A DNA stretch of 64,000 nt from NCBI GenBank assembly GCA_035771175.1, contig CM069613.1:655501-719500 (forward strand), in the 5' to 3' direction. This document shows, piece by piece, positions 13,224 through 24,700 of the stretch (its first letter is position 1; each line of letters begins with the position of its first letter). This DNA is from Paratinospora sagittata. Taxonomy: Eukaryota; Streptophyta; Magnoliopsida; Ranunculales; Menispermaceae. The position numbers and the translations under genes were made by a program. Under the pieces are notes generated by a model. It had not been told where the DNA came from and did not search any database. It saw only the letters and a list, made by a program, of their open reading frames with translations.

Positions 13224-13310
13224 CACGTGGGCTCGAAGGCACGATGCACGCAGTGGAGGGTGTTTACCACCAAACTCTCACGTGGGAATGTCTTGGAGAA
13301 TGAGCACGTG
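13224..13310. promoter_or_regulatory. Cluster of three CACGTG G-boxes
   Basis: CACGTG occurs at 13224-13229, 13279-13284 and 13305-13310, inside a locally GC-rich block within AT-rich DNA. G-boxes bind bZIP and bHLH (PIF) factors in plants. No gene starts nearby: LHCB1 begins 4 kb downstream, so any function is speculative. Confidence 0.4.
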
Positions 13311-13779
13311 ACACACGCTTCCTTATATATTGTGGACCAAGATGAATGTAGCCACATTTTCAGGTTTGTACGTTCTTGACCTGAGATTCTTTATTTTGGT
13401 CCGAGTCAAAATAGCAGCCTCTAAAGTGACTTCAAAATTTACTCTCTTGTTTTGACTTTTTTTAAATTGACACATGAAAATCTTAAAATAATTTCATAAA
13501 AAATGATAAAAGACTCCAAAGTACATACAAGATGTGTATTGAGGATTAGTATGAAACAACTTCCCAATATACACACTTCATATTGATGCAAATGACTTAA
13601 ATTTTTAGAATATGTAAACCGAGTATACTTTTGGAATCCTTAGGGGCCAACTTTTCCTATAATAATCTTTCAAGAATTAGGTTGAAGTATGTGATTTAAG
13701 AAGATATCGTCATTGCTTCCTCCCATAAAAAAGTTCACAAACCGTGGACTTCCAATTCTATCGGCATTACTCCGTTAGG

Positions 13780-13965
13780 CTTTCTTCTATTGTAAAAAAT
13801 TATCCACTACCGCCTCTCGTAGGAGGAGTCTCGGATGGTCGAAAATATTATTCATCAAATTATAGAAAGTGACAGAAATATTGGTCAGGCCAAAGGGCAT
13901 AACACGATGCTCAAACGCATCATACCGGATTTACAACATACAAATATAGATGTCTCTAAATATAT
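13780..13965 (-). pseudogene. Ty3/gypsy reverse transcriptase relic
   Basis: On the minus strand the translation contains HRVMPFGLTN followed by a F-x-x-L-M-N-x-I-F segment. This is the conserved core of Ty3/gypsy reverse transcriptase just upstream of the catalytic Asp-Asp box. The catalytic box itself and all other domains are absent or unrecognisable, and no LTRs are seen. It is an old plant retrotransposon fragment. Confidence 0.6.
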
Positions 13966-15195
13966 TTTAGAAGAAATTAGTTTAGCATTTTTTTTTTCCT
14001 ATTTTGTATAATCTAATTAGTTACTCATGTTGAATCATTAATCTAATGTTGGATTTATACGTGAATAATTATGTATTACGGACTGTTAAATAAGGTTAAG
14101 CCTAATTAAAAGTGATATGTTAAGTTTTAGATAATTTGAGCTTTAATTCATCTGATAGAATATTAACTTTTAATGTGAAGAGACTTAAAATATACTTTCT
14201 ATTTTTATAATGAGCTAAAATAGAAATATCAACAGATAACAGAGAAGTAATTTATAAAAAGGGTTTAAAGGTTTATCTTGAGAAAAATGTGTTGATTTGA
14301 AAGACAAATTGTACAGATATAAAAAGTAATTCGTTGTTATCGATTCAGGTATGCTTCCGCTTTATCATTCATTGATTCTTGATGATTTGATATGAATGTT
14401 CCTGTACTTTGGTTGATGATTTTCACCAAAAAAAATTTTCTTCCAACTCGAACATAAATAGGGATAATGTGCCCATTGCTTGGATCAAAATAAGCTTGAA
14501 TGACTTAGTTTTCAAACAGGGTGGGATCTTGCTGCTTCAATTTAGACAAATTAAGCCAAATTCACTTGAATAACTGTATTCAAATATATAATGTCGAATA
14601 TGATGTCATTATGATATTCGATAAATTATTCACACAAATTGGGTGCATTCCAATTGTCATTAGATAAATGAATTAAGCTTTTATAATAATTTATAAAATC
14701 TTGGGTCAAGGTTAGATGTGAATTTGACTTTAAAACCAATCTACAGACTCTTGGTCCAATCCCAAGTTGACCTGTAGCTAGATGTATGTTTGCCACCTAA
14801 CATTGGTAATCTATTATGATACATATAATATGAGCATTATTTCACTTTCCACAAGGGAGAAAAATGTTTTTTTTTCCTCGTTCAGTCCATTTGGGCAAGC
14901 TACCTAAGGTTGAATTTGCCTACTTCTACATTGACTAGTATTAAAATATTATTTTTCCTAAGATCTAAACATCAGTTAATTTCACAAAACTTGTCCAAAA
15001 AACATGGAAAAATATATAAGTGTCAGCTGAGCATTAATAGCCTCCTTCATTACTAACTAGTCTTGATCACTTATCTAGGAAAAAAAAATGTTTTGTTGGC
15101 TTGACTCAAATAATTTCAAGAATACATTTCAACCTTGATTTTGGAATACATTTCAACCTTGATTTTGTGTATTGAGGGTAAGAGAACACATTATC

Positions 15196-16260
15196 TTGTC
15201 CATAAGCATATAGAGGCAATTCTACAAGCAAACGTGTTTGTGAGCTTTTGAGGAAGAATAAATTGGATAAAGGCCACGTGACCTTAGGGGGTCACAATTT
15301 GGCCCATTAAGGCTAGCCGACCTGACCCCACCGAGCCTGTGAATATTCTAGTCAGGCTAGGCTGAGCCTAAGAAAATACTTTAGCTCAAACTCAACCCAA
15401 TAGTTATATAACCCAATAGTCTTTAGACTAGGCCTTTAGATCGGGCTTTTAGACCCACAATATAACAAAAAATATTTAAGGTTAAAAAAATTAAAATAAA
15501 ATATAAAATTTAATTTAATAATTAAATAAAACATTGAAATAAAAAATATTATTTATTGATTTTTAAATAAATAACAAATAATTTGTAAACCTAAAATTTT
15601 CTAATTTACTATATTAGAATGTTACAATAATTTTTCAATTTTAAAACTATACTCTTATATATATATATATATGTATATATGTGTGTGTGTGTTTATGTAT
15701 GTATGTATATATATTGTATATATTATAATTATATAACGCTATTGAATCTTGATCATGTCTTCTTCTTTTTTTCATTTTATATATTGTATATATATATTTA
15801 TTTCGGGACTTTGAGTGGGCTTTCGAGCAGAGCCTTTGGACTGGATTCGCGTGCCAGGTCGAGTCTAGCAATGCAATTTCGAACTTGTCCAATTTGTTTT
15901 GAGAAAGGGTAAGGCCGGGACAGCCTATATAATATTCGAGCCCGAATTTAGGTTGGACTATTTTAATCAAGTCAAACCGAGCCCATAGGCCCCGGATCAA
16001 ATTGCCACCGTTCCGTGACTTTACTCATAAGCATGTGGAAGTACTTATACAAGCAAACCTATCTATGAGCTTTCAAGCAAGATGAAGACTACGTGACCTT
16101 GTCCACAAGCACGTAAAAATAATTGTACAAGCCTACGTGTCTGTGAGCTTTCATGTAGAATGGGTAAAATGAAGACAATATGACCTTGCCCATAAGCCCG
16201 TGGAAACAGATCTATAAGCTGACCTAACTATAAGCTGATGAACAAGTATGAACAGATCCT
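15196..16260 (+). repeat. ~80-87 bp minisatellite, four units, split by an insertion
   Basis: Diverged units run 15196-15281, 16017-16096, 16097-16182 and 16183-16260. Shared blocks are CCTTGTCCATAAGCA, TACAAGCAAACGTGT, GTGAGCTTTCA and ACGTGACCTT. Units one and two are separated by the element at 15287-16015. Just upstream (about 15118-15165) a 24 bp unit ATACATTTCAACCTTGATTT is duplicated in tandem. Confidence 0.75.
15287..16015. mobile_element. Non-autonomous hAT-like TIR element
   Basis: The 729 bp block has ends that are imperfect inverted repeats (left GTCACAATTTGGCCC, right reverse complement GGTGGCAATTTGATCCGGGGCC). An 8 bp direct repeat TGACCTTA/TGACTTTA flanks it at 15279-15286 and 16016-16023. 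Subterminal GGCCC-rich motifs and an AT-rich centre with an (AT)n run complete the picture. It encodes nothing convincing. An 8 bp target duplication is characteristic of hAT elements (established). Confidence 0.65.
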
Positions 16261-17151
16261 TAGATCCGCAGGTAGGAGTGGAACCAAAGACCCAATTAGG
16301 AAGAAAGCCCATAGCTACATTAGAAAGCTACGATGCCTGTAATAGAACGATGACATGATGCACAGTGATGAAGACTTCTAACCAACTCAACAATTGCGCT
16401 ACCTATATGAACATGGAAGCAAAGGCGACAAGCTCTACTATTGGTCTAAATTTGACATCAACATTCAATTTTTTGTATTTTTACTCAAGGAGCTTGTTTG
16501 GTAACATAAACTTACCCTTTACTTTTATTATAAAGTTAACATCTAGTTGTACATTAACATGAGCATGTCCTCAAGAACGTAGTTTAACAAAGTTAAATAA
16601 GTTTCTTCCATGAGATTTTCACTATGTAGCCTTAAAAGCTAAAACCTAATATAACATAAAATGATTTTGTGTTAATTTATATAATCTTCATATCTGTAGT
16701 TTGATACTAATTGTTTATTTGAAGGTATAAAAATAATTCTAGAAAATCATAATATGCTAAAACTACAATCCTCCTTTCTAATTTCGTTAATTATTATATT
16801 TCTTAAGTTAATTTTTTTTTCATACCACTAACTACTGCTTTATAATTTTTCTTTTTGTTTTAAAATCTTTGTAGAAATCAGAAATTCATTCTCTCTTCTC
16901 TATTATCAAAACTAACAAACTCAAATTTCATAGAATCCACAATGAAGTTGTTTGTTTGTTTTTGTTTTTGGTTTTTCTAATGTATAAGATGAGTTGATAA
17001 GCTGCTTAAAATTAAAATCAAGATAAGTTATATCAACTTATTTGGAATACGCATCATCTCCCAATAATATGTAAGAAAATCTGTGAAAGATTTCTGTTGA
17101 TTGGCTGGCAGGATGAGATGGATTCTAGAATTCCCACAACTATCTCAAGAG

Positions 17152-17217
17152 CCAATCACAATAAGGTTGAAGATCTACATGGATAAACCTGTGGTTCCCA
17201 CTACGCCTTGTATAAAT
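17152..17217 (+). promoter_or_regulatory. LHCB1 core promoter
   Basis: A CCAAT box at 17152-17156, a GATAA motif at 17182-17186 and a TATA box TATAAAT at 17211-17217 lie in the order and spacing usual for light-regulated CAB promoters. Transcription should start near 17240, giving a ~70 nt leader before the ATG at 17312. Confidence 0.7.
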
Positions 17218-17311
17218 CTCATAAACCTTACTCTTCCACTCACCAAAGCAAATTCACCCAACAAGGCCATCCAAACAAACCACCCTCCTGTTCCTCCAAG
17301 GCAAAAATAGC

Positions 17312-18109
17312 ATGGCTACCATGGCTCTTTCATCTCCATCATTTGCCGGCAAGGTGGTACCCTTGAACTCACGGTCGGAGTTCGCCAGAGTCCAGGGCAA
17401 TGGCCGAGTCTCAATGAGGAAGACCGGAGGAAGGGCTGTTTCCTCCGGAAGTCCTTGGTATGGCCCCGACCGTGTTAAGTACCTTGGACCCTTCTCTGGC
17501 GAGCCCCCATCTTACCTCACCGGAGAGTTCCCCGGTGACTACGGTTGGGACACTGCTGGTCTATCAGCAGATCCCGAGACATTTGCCAAGAATAGAGAAC
17601 TCGAGGTGATACATTGCCGATGGGCCATGTTAGGAGCTTTGGGGTGTGTCTTCCCTGAACTTCTTTCCAGAAACGGCGTCAAGTTCGGAGAAGCAGTTTG
17701 GTTCAAAGCCGGTTCTCAAATTTTCAGTGAAGGTGGGCTTGATTACCTGGGAAATCCAAGCTTGATCCATGCTCAGAGCATTCTTGCAATATGGGCATCG
17801 CAGGTTATCCTCATGGGAGCAGTGGAGGGTTATCGAATTGGTGGAGGACCACTCGGTGAAGTTACTGATCCTCTGTACCCGGGCGGTAGCTTTGACCCTC
17901 TGGGCCTTGCTGATGATCCAGAGGCGTTTGCAGAGCTGAAGGTGAAGGAAATTAAGAATGGGCGGCTCGCCATGTTCTCCATGTTCGGTTTCTTTGTTCA
18001 GGCCATTGTGACTGGAAAAGGGCCTTTGGAGAACCTGGCTGACCACCTCGCCGACCCTGTGAACAACAATGCCTGGGCTTATGCCACCAACTTTGTACCT
18101 GGAAAGTGA
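17312..18109 (+). CDS. LHCB1: Light-harvesting complex II chlorophyll a/b-binding protein, LHCB1 type
   Basis: A single intronless 265-codon ORF, the normal length for LHCB1 precursors. It is the major trimeric antenna protein of photosystem II in the thylakoid membrane. Residues 1 to about 34 form a Ser-rich chloroplast transit peptide. The mature N-terminus has the trimerisation motif WYGPDR (49-54). The chlorophyll-binding helix motifs are [13 protein letters not shown] (near 97-108) and its repeat [12 protein letters not shown] in the last helix, with the middle helix between. It ends in the family's [15 protein letters not shown]. The ATG at 17312 gives the usual [14 protein letters not shown] start; a second in-frame ATG three codons on is standard. 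It is light-regulated in all plants studied. Its 3' end converges on WDR6. Confidence 0.97.
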   Translation: MATMALSSPSFAGKVVPLNSRSEFARVQGNGRVSMRKTGGRAVSSGSPWYGPDRVKYLGPFSGEPPSYLTGEFPGDYGWDTAGLSADPETFAKNRELEVIHCRWAMLGALGCVFPELLSRNGVKFGEAVWFKAGSQIFSEGGLDYLGNPSLIHAQSILAIWASQVILMGAVEGYRIGGGPLGEVTDPLYPGGSFDPLGLADDPEAFAELKVKEIKNGRLAMFSMFGFFVQAIVTGKGPLENLADHLADPVNNNAWAYATNFVPGK

Positions 18110-18713
18110 GGTCACAAAATCCATCCCGAATTCTGAACTGGGAAATGTACTCTATCCATCTCTTATGTAAATGGAACTTGTAACATTATCAACTTTAAAT
18201 TCATGCAGCGGAATTTGGAAAAATGCAAGTCTGAAGCTATGTAATGTAATATGTACCAATCTCTTCATCTAAAATGTTCCTTCATAAAGGGTAAATAGAT
18301 CTACAATTAAGTAATACTCAAGAAATTCAGCTGGTTACACCTGTTAAGTTAATAACAAAATGACCCTATGCCCAAATAAGAGTAAAGAAGTCACAATTAA
18401 TCATAATATTTTACTCAACAGCTTGAACAAACAATATGATTTGGATGATTTTCATACCAGCAGGACCCTTCTTGCGTCAAAATCTCCAGGTAAGGTTCAT
18501 TATAATGGTAGGTTCCACCTCCTCATCTGCATCATATGGCTATGCCAGTAGGTAGCATCTCGCTTTTTCAAACTCCGTCCAGCATATAACAGAGATTTTT
18601 TCCAGGAGAATATATCAAAATGATCAATTGAAGCATGAAAATAATATTGCCTTGTTACCACCCATGAAACCTCTATATGAAAGTAGCAGACAATTTAATT
18701 CCGTCTTTACTAT
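18110..18713. other. Intergenic, convergent LHCB1 and WDR6 3' ends
   Basis: The 604 bp between the two stop codons must hold both 3'UTRs. AATGTA/AATAAT-like poly(A) elements occur, but no further gene is seen. Confidence 0.6.
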
Positions 18714-21700
18714 TTATGCGTCACAAGGTGCGGAAAATGTGATCATTTGCATCCCCCTTCCAGCTACTGCAATTTGATATTCATTTCTGCATCTTAACCA
18801 CAGATCGGATCCAAGAGCATTAGCAAAAATGTCGTATGTTTTTTTTTTTTTCACAATATAACTGGTTTATCAAACCAGGAATATCAGAATTTCAGCTCAC
18901 CTGCTACAGGCTCTAGTATCCAGTGCTTCCGGCTCTGGCACACTTATGATCAGATGTGCATACTCGGTAAGTTTACCTTGTTCCGTAAAATGCCAACACC
19001 TGACTCGCTGATCTAGACCAGTAGTAAACGCCAAAGCTCCATCCGTCCAAACACCTTCATAAAAAAATACTGTAAGTGAAAACCAGAACACTCTTTCCTC
19101 AAAACAGTCTTAATATCGTAGATGTAAGGAGCATTTATTCTGTCTGGTGTTGTTACTGGGAAACCTCAAGTAAAGGAAATAAAAAAGAATATTCAAAACA
19201 TACTAGAACTGGTGTTCTCATGAAAATATTAGGAAAAGAAAAATATTTTGAAGGAAAGGCCCAATTATACAAACTTGAATTGTGAAATTTAAATCCATAC
19301 TAATCTATTACCTTTTATGGCGGAGCTGTGAGCTGAGGCAATAGTCTCACGAGATAGGAATCTGATCCTGCAGCCTCTATTCACATTGCAAGGAGAAAGC
19401 TTCCCCATATTTTCTAATTCAGTTACACCAGAATGCCTTTTCGTCTGAGGACACACATCGTTTGCTAAATCAAATGTAAGGCAATGGAGTGCTTGATCAT
19501 CTCCGCCACTCAAAACACAGTAACCAAACACGGGTTCTGGATACTGGAAATCCCTCATACTCGAAACATGTAGACAGTTGACCCCTGATTGGTGAGCGTT
19601 ACCCAGAACATAGAAAGGCTTTATTTCAAAGATTTCTGCAGTTGAATCATCCGTAGCTTCAGGAGAAGCTGTTTCAAAGTTTACGATATCATGGCCAATG
19701 ATTGAAGAGGGGCCATTAGTAGCATGATTGGTTTGATGCCCATTAAGATCATCACCTGTGTGAATTGTGTCTATGGTATCCCTTTGATTTATTTTGGATG
19801 TTCGATTACTTAGCGTTCTCCACCATCGCCCACCCTGGCTTCCTCTTCCAGTTCTTGGCCGTTTCTGACAGTCAATATATTTTTCTGGTTGGAGCTTTGA
19901 GAGTCGTTGCATAAAGCCATAAACACTTTCAGTCAAATCCCAGAAGGTAATGCTTCCATCAGTAGATCCACTAATTACAATATATGAATATCCATATTGG
20001 ATGTTATCTGTGAATGAAACATAAAAAAAAAAAAAAAAACGATATTCAGATAAACCAATACAAAATAATGAGATGCTAAATATTAGGATATAAATTCTAA
20101 TGAATTTTGTCGACTATGTGACAACTTGGAGTTCAATGTGAATAGTCACTTTATTGTGAAGCACAACTGGGGATGTATGCTACAACATGATTCGGAGATT
20201 ACTGGCTATTGAGGCAGTAAATTCCTTCAGTAATGATTCTTGCCAGTTGGCCTATATCTCACCTTTCAGTCATCTTTGAGGATAGGCATATTCATACGAG
20301 AAAATGGGAATTTCTTCAAGGAGACAAATTGCCTAGGTTCCCCCCTAATGCTGATACTAGCTCAAAGTATAAGTGATGATATCTAAAGAAATTGCTGAGA
20401 AACTGAGACACTACACCCAAATTTCCTAATTGTCTTGCTTGTCCCTAACAAACTCGTTATTTTTCTTCTTTGGTTTTTGCAATTATAGAATGGGTTTAGA
20501 GTAGGATTAAATTTATCAAATCAAAAAACATTTCCAAGTAAAGCTTGAAACTATTTTAAAGAAAGACCAATGAAAATAAACAAAGTATTATCCGATATAT
20601 TGTGTCAAAACAACTCAACCAAAAGAAAACTCACCGTCACAAGGGGAATAGTTTGGTAAAATAACATGCTGCAGTGCTAGAACTGGTGACGTCTGAGGGA
20701 CCAATAAGGCAACATCAAACCTGCAAGAAAAGGAAAAATAAAATAAAATTAGCCAACCCGAAAAAGACATTATTGGCGGATTTTGCAGCTACAAGTTAAA
20801 TAAACAACAGATATGATGGTCAAATACACGTACCAAAGCCGGTAGGGCAAAAGGAGAGCCCGTAACATCAGTGTTGTGTCTGAACAAGAAACCACAATAA
20901 AGCAGACCGTTAACCTGAGATGCAAAAATGGTCAGGTCATGCCATCAAATTTGGAAAAAAATAATAACAATTAAAGCAGAATCATTTCATGAATGTAAGA
21001 ACTTCATATCGAACCTGCTATCAGCACCTTTAACCAGGAAAGCAGTAACGGCCAGATACCTCCAGTCATCTTCATTGACATCAGCGGTGCAAAATTTAGA
21101 TCTCATTGTACTGTTTTTAGGAGAATATGATCCAGATGAGGGATCGGATCCCAAATCTGAAGAATCTTCCCCCTTATTGATATTCGTCTCGGTATTTCCA
21201 AGTGATCTTCGAGTACTAGAAAACTTTGATGGCATGTCACTTGAAAGCCACTGAAATGACATTGACGAGGAGTTATCTTCAGTTGTTGTATCTTCTCTAT
21301 CAACATTCACTTCTATCTTGTTGCTTAATCTTCTATTCTGAAGAAGCCAAGATGTTAAGACCCGTTTTGCTCCAACAGAAATGAGTAAGAATTGGTTATC
21401 GGTGTTGTCCGAAGAAGCATCAATTATGTGTGCTGGATTAAGCATTGAAGTATGTTCTGTGGTTTTGTATATCCTTGACACAAAACATATTGACCTCACA
21501 GCTGAGCCGCCAACGTGTTCACCCAGCAACTTTGATGCAAACCAGTTACCAGTATCAGGTGTATACCTGAAACATGGAACCATACAAGTAAGTTATCTAG
21601 GTTAGCCATGCAATAGACATAAAAAGATATAATTCATGCCCTTGCATAAAAAAGGTCCTAAAATAACAATTTTTTTAAATAGTTTTCCAGTTTCTTTGCT

Positions 21701-24700
21701 GGATTTCAAAATTAACAAGGCAATGAAACAAGAGCATACTTAGTCAGTCTCACAGATCCATCTTCACACCCAGTTGCAATGCAGCTAAATCTATTTTGAT
21801 GTAGATTAGCATTTTTCTTTAAATATGGTTGTGATGCATCGGAGATAAAACACAAGCAATGTATCTCTCTCCCATGATATTGCATATGCAGAACACGTGG
21901 TAATAGCTTTCCACCACTATTGTCCACCCAAAATCTATGAATATGGATGACATGATCCTGAAAGATAATGCAACACATACAACGTATAAGATTTGCATAT
22001 ATATGCATAAGAGAAAATATAGAAAGGTTGTGTAATTAAACAACTTAGAAAAGTATGGAGCGTTTTTGAAATATTATTTTTTTTTTTTTGAGAAGAAACA
22101 AGGGCCTATCCTGTCACACCCAAGTACACAGCACACCGCAGTGTCTAGTACCCTCGAGATGTGATGGGTATCTCATACCGAGCATACCCCAGCCGTTACG
22201 ATCCATAATATTGTTATACCTCAATACACAGCCCGCACACAGCGTCTAGTATCCCCGAGGTTTTTTGTCCACAAAGGGGGCCTCCCCCCAAGTCGAAAAC
22301 TAACTCCTTAAGGGAGGTCGCGTGTTCGACTTGGGGGGAGGCCCCCTTTGTGGACAAAAAACCTCGGGGATACTAGACGCTGTGTGCGGGCTGTGTATTG
22401 AGGTATAACAATATTATGGATCGTAACGGCTGGGGTACGCTCGGTATAAGGTACCCATCACATCTCGAGATACATAAGGCCTTTTTGTCACACCCCAGTA
22501 CACAGCACACCGCAGTGTCTAGTACCCCCGGGATGTGATGGGTACCTCATACCGAGCGTACCCCAGCCATTATATACCACATAATATTGTCACATCCCAG
22601 TACACAGCCCACCGCAGCGTCTAGTACCCCCGGGATCATTTGTCCACACTATTCATTTATGAATAGTGCATGACCTCCCCCAGATTCGAACTCGAAGCCT
22701 CTTAAGGTTTGATTTCGCAATCTGAGTAACCACTGAGCTCCAAGTGCGAAAACTAACTCCTTAAGGGAGGTCGCGTGTTTGACTTGGGGGGAGGCTTCCT
22801 TTGTGGACAAAAAACCTCGGGGATACTAGACGTTGTGTGCGGGCTGTGTATTGAGGTATAACAATATTATGGATCGTAACGGCTGGGGTACGCTCGGTAT
22901 GAGGTACCCATCACATCTCGGGATACATAAGGCCTTTTTGTCACACCCCAGTACACAGCACACCGCAGCGTCTAGTACCCCCGGGATCATTTGTCCACAC
23001 TATTCATAGGCTCAGTGGTTACTCAGATTGCGAAATCAAACCTTAAGAGGTTTCAAGTTCGAATCTGGGGGAGGCCCTGCACTATTCATAAATGAATAGT
23101 GTGGACAAATGATCCTGGGGGTACTAGACGCTGCAGTGGGCTGTGTACTAGGATATGACAATATTATGTGGTATATAATGGCTGGGGTACGCTCGGTATG
23201 AGGTACCCATCACATCCCGGGGGTACTAGACACTGCGGTGTGCTGTGTACTGGGGTGTGACATATCCCCTCGCCATGTGTCCTCCCAAAAACGAAATGAA
23301 AGTCCGTCTCCAACTTCAGGCCTGCAGTTCTCTACCACACAAGGGATTAAAGACGCTATATATTTCCATGGGCTTCTGTAGGTAACTCTTCTCCTGCAAC
23401 TTCTAAGCTCCACCTGGCCCGACAATGAGATCCTCCCATGTATACTAGTGATCACCTTTGCCCACAATGTGTGCTTTTCCCTTAGTATCCTCCATATCCA
23501 TTTCCCACATAGTGTCGTGTTCCTAGCAACTATGTTCCCAATGCCAAGCCCACCTTTTTCGACAGGTTTCTCAACATTCTCCCACTTGATTAAACTTTTG
23601 CTCCCTTCTCCCCTCTTCCCTCCCCAAAGAAAGGACTTCATCTTCTTCGCTATTTTCTCCGCCACAGACCTTGGAATTTTAAACAGAGATAAGTAATATG
23701 CAGGGATGGCCGAGAGGACGGAACGAATCAAAGCTAGTCTACCCCCCTTTGACAAAAATGCTCTCTTCCAACCTTCCAACCTTTTTGTAATGGTGGCGAG
23801 AACTGGCTCCCAAAACCCTTCCCCACAAGGACTGCCCCCTAGAGGCATACGTAGGTAATTCATCGGCCAGGTCCCCACAGAACATCCCGCTTTATTTGCC
23901 AGTCTCAAAAGAACCTTCGGATCCATATTAATGCCCGCCATCTGACACTTTGCCATGTTCACCTTAAGACCTGAGAACTCACAAAAGCAATGTAAAATGT
24001 TCAAGGCATTCATTACATTATCCTCACCTCCCTCTAACATGAATAGAGTGTCGTCTGCATATTGTAGATGAGAAACTTCTACCCTTTTTTCACCTATCCT
24101 TAATCCCTTCACCACCTCAAAATGTCTAGCCCTCGTCATTAATATGCTCAACCCATTTGCTACTAAAGTATAGAGAAAAGGAGATAGTGGATCACCTTGC
24201 CTCAAACCCTTCTCCGCATTGAATTTACCTCTTGGTCTACAGTTTATGATTACACTGAACTTACACACCCCAACATCCAATTGATCCATCTCTCCCCAAA
24301 ACCCTTCATCTTCAACACATATTCCAAGAAGCCCCATTCCACCGAGTCGTACGCCTTTGCAAAGTCTACTTTGAAGACCACCCCTTTTTCTCCTCTAATC
24401 TTGTAGTCTTCCACAACTTCATTTGCCACTAAAACTGCATCTAGGATCTGTCTCCCGTGAATGAAGGTTGATTGTGACTCCTCCATTGTCTTATGCAAGA
24501 GCGCCCTGGGTCTTAGAGACAATGTCTTTGATATAATCTTATACAAACAGGTAACAAGACTGATTGGTCGAAAGTCTTTTAGACACTTCGAGTTGTTCTT
24601 CTTAGGGATTAAGCAGATATATGTCTCATTCACCGGATTGTTAATCACCCCCGTCTGGAAGAATTCTCCCAAGACCCTCATCACATCATCTTTTACCACT

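Larger units (their letters stand above)
9891..17100. other. Gene-poor 7.2 kb region with relics
   Basis: No ORF here looks like a gene. The DNA is AT-rich, with an (AT)n run near 10580-10602. There are several MITE-like AT-rich blocks (around 10660-10790, 11630-11760 and 12955-13150) that I cannot delimit. A GC-richer block lies at about 11820-12060. Smaller recognised items (palindrome, G-box cluster, gypsy relic, minisatellite with hAT-like insertion) are listed separately. LHCB1 upstream regulatory DNA probably occupies the right end. Confidence 0.6.

Noticed and set aside
13175..13379. Overlapping ORFs on both strands in the GC-rich block
   Set aside because: They are short, unlike any family I know, and explained by locally higher GC content.
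15647..16000. 117-codon ORF on the minus strand
   Set aside because: It lies wholly inside the hAT-like element and is mainly low-complexity (AT)n translation.
18897..19091. WDR6 ending at the TGA at 18897
   Set aside because: A strong donor precedes it and the next exon encodes the conserved WDR6 C-terminus in phase.
22681..23075. tRNA genes in the foldback element
   Set aside because: A and B boxes are present, but no full cloverleaf with acceptor stem and anticodon loop can be formed by eye. They are better read as SINE- or promoter-like modules.
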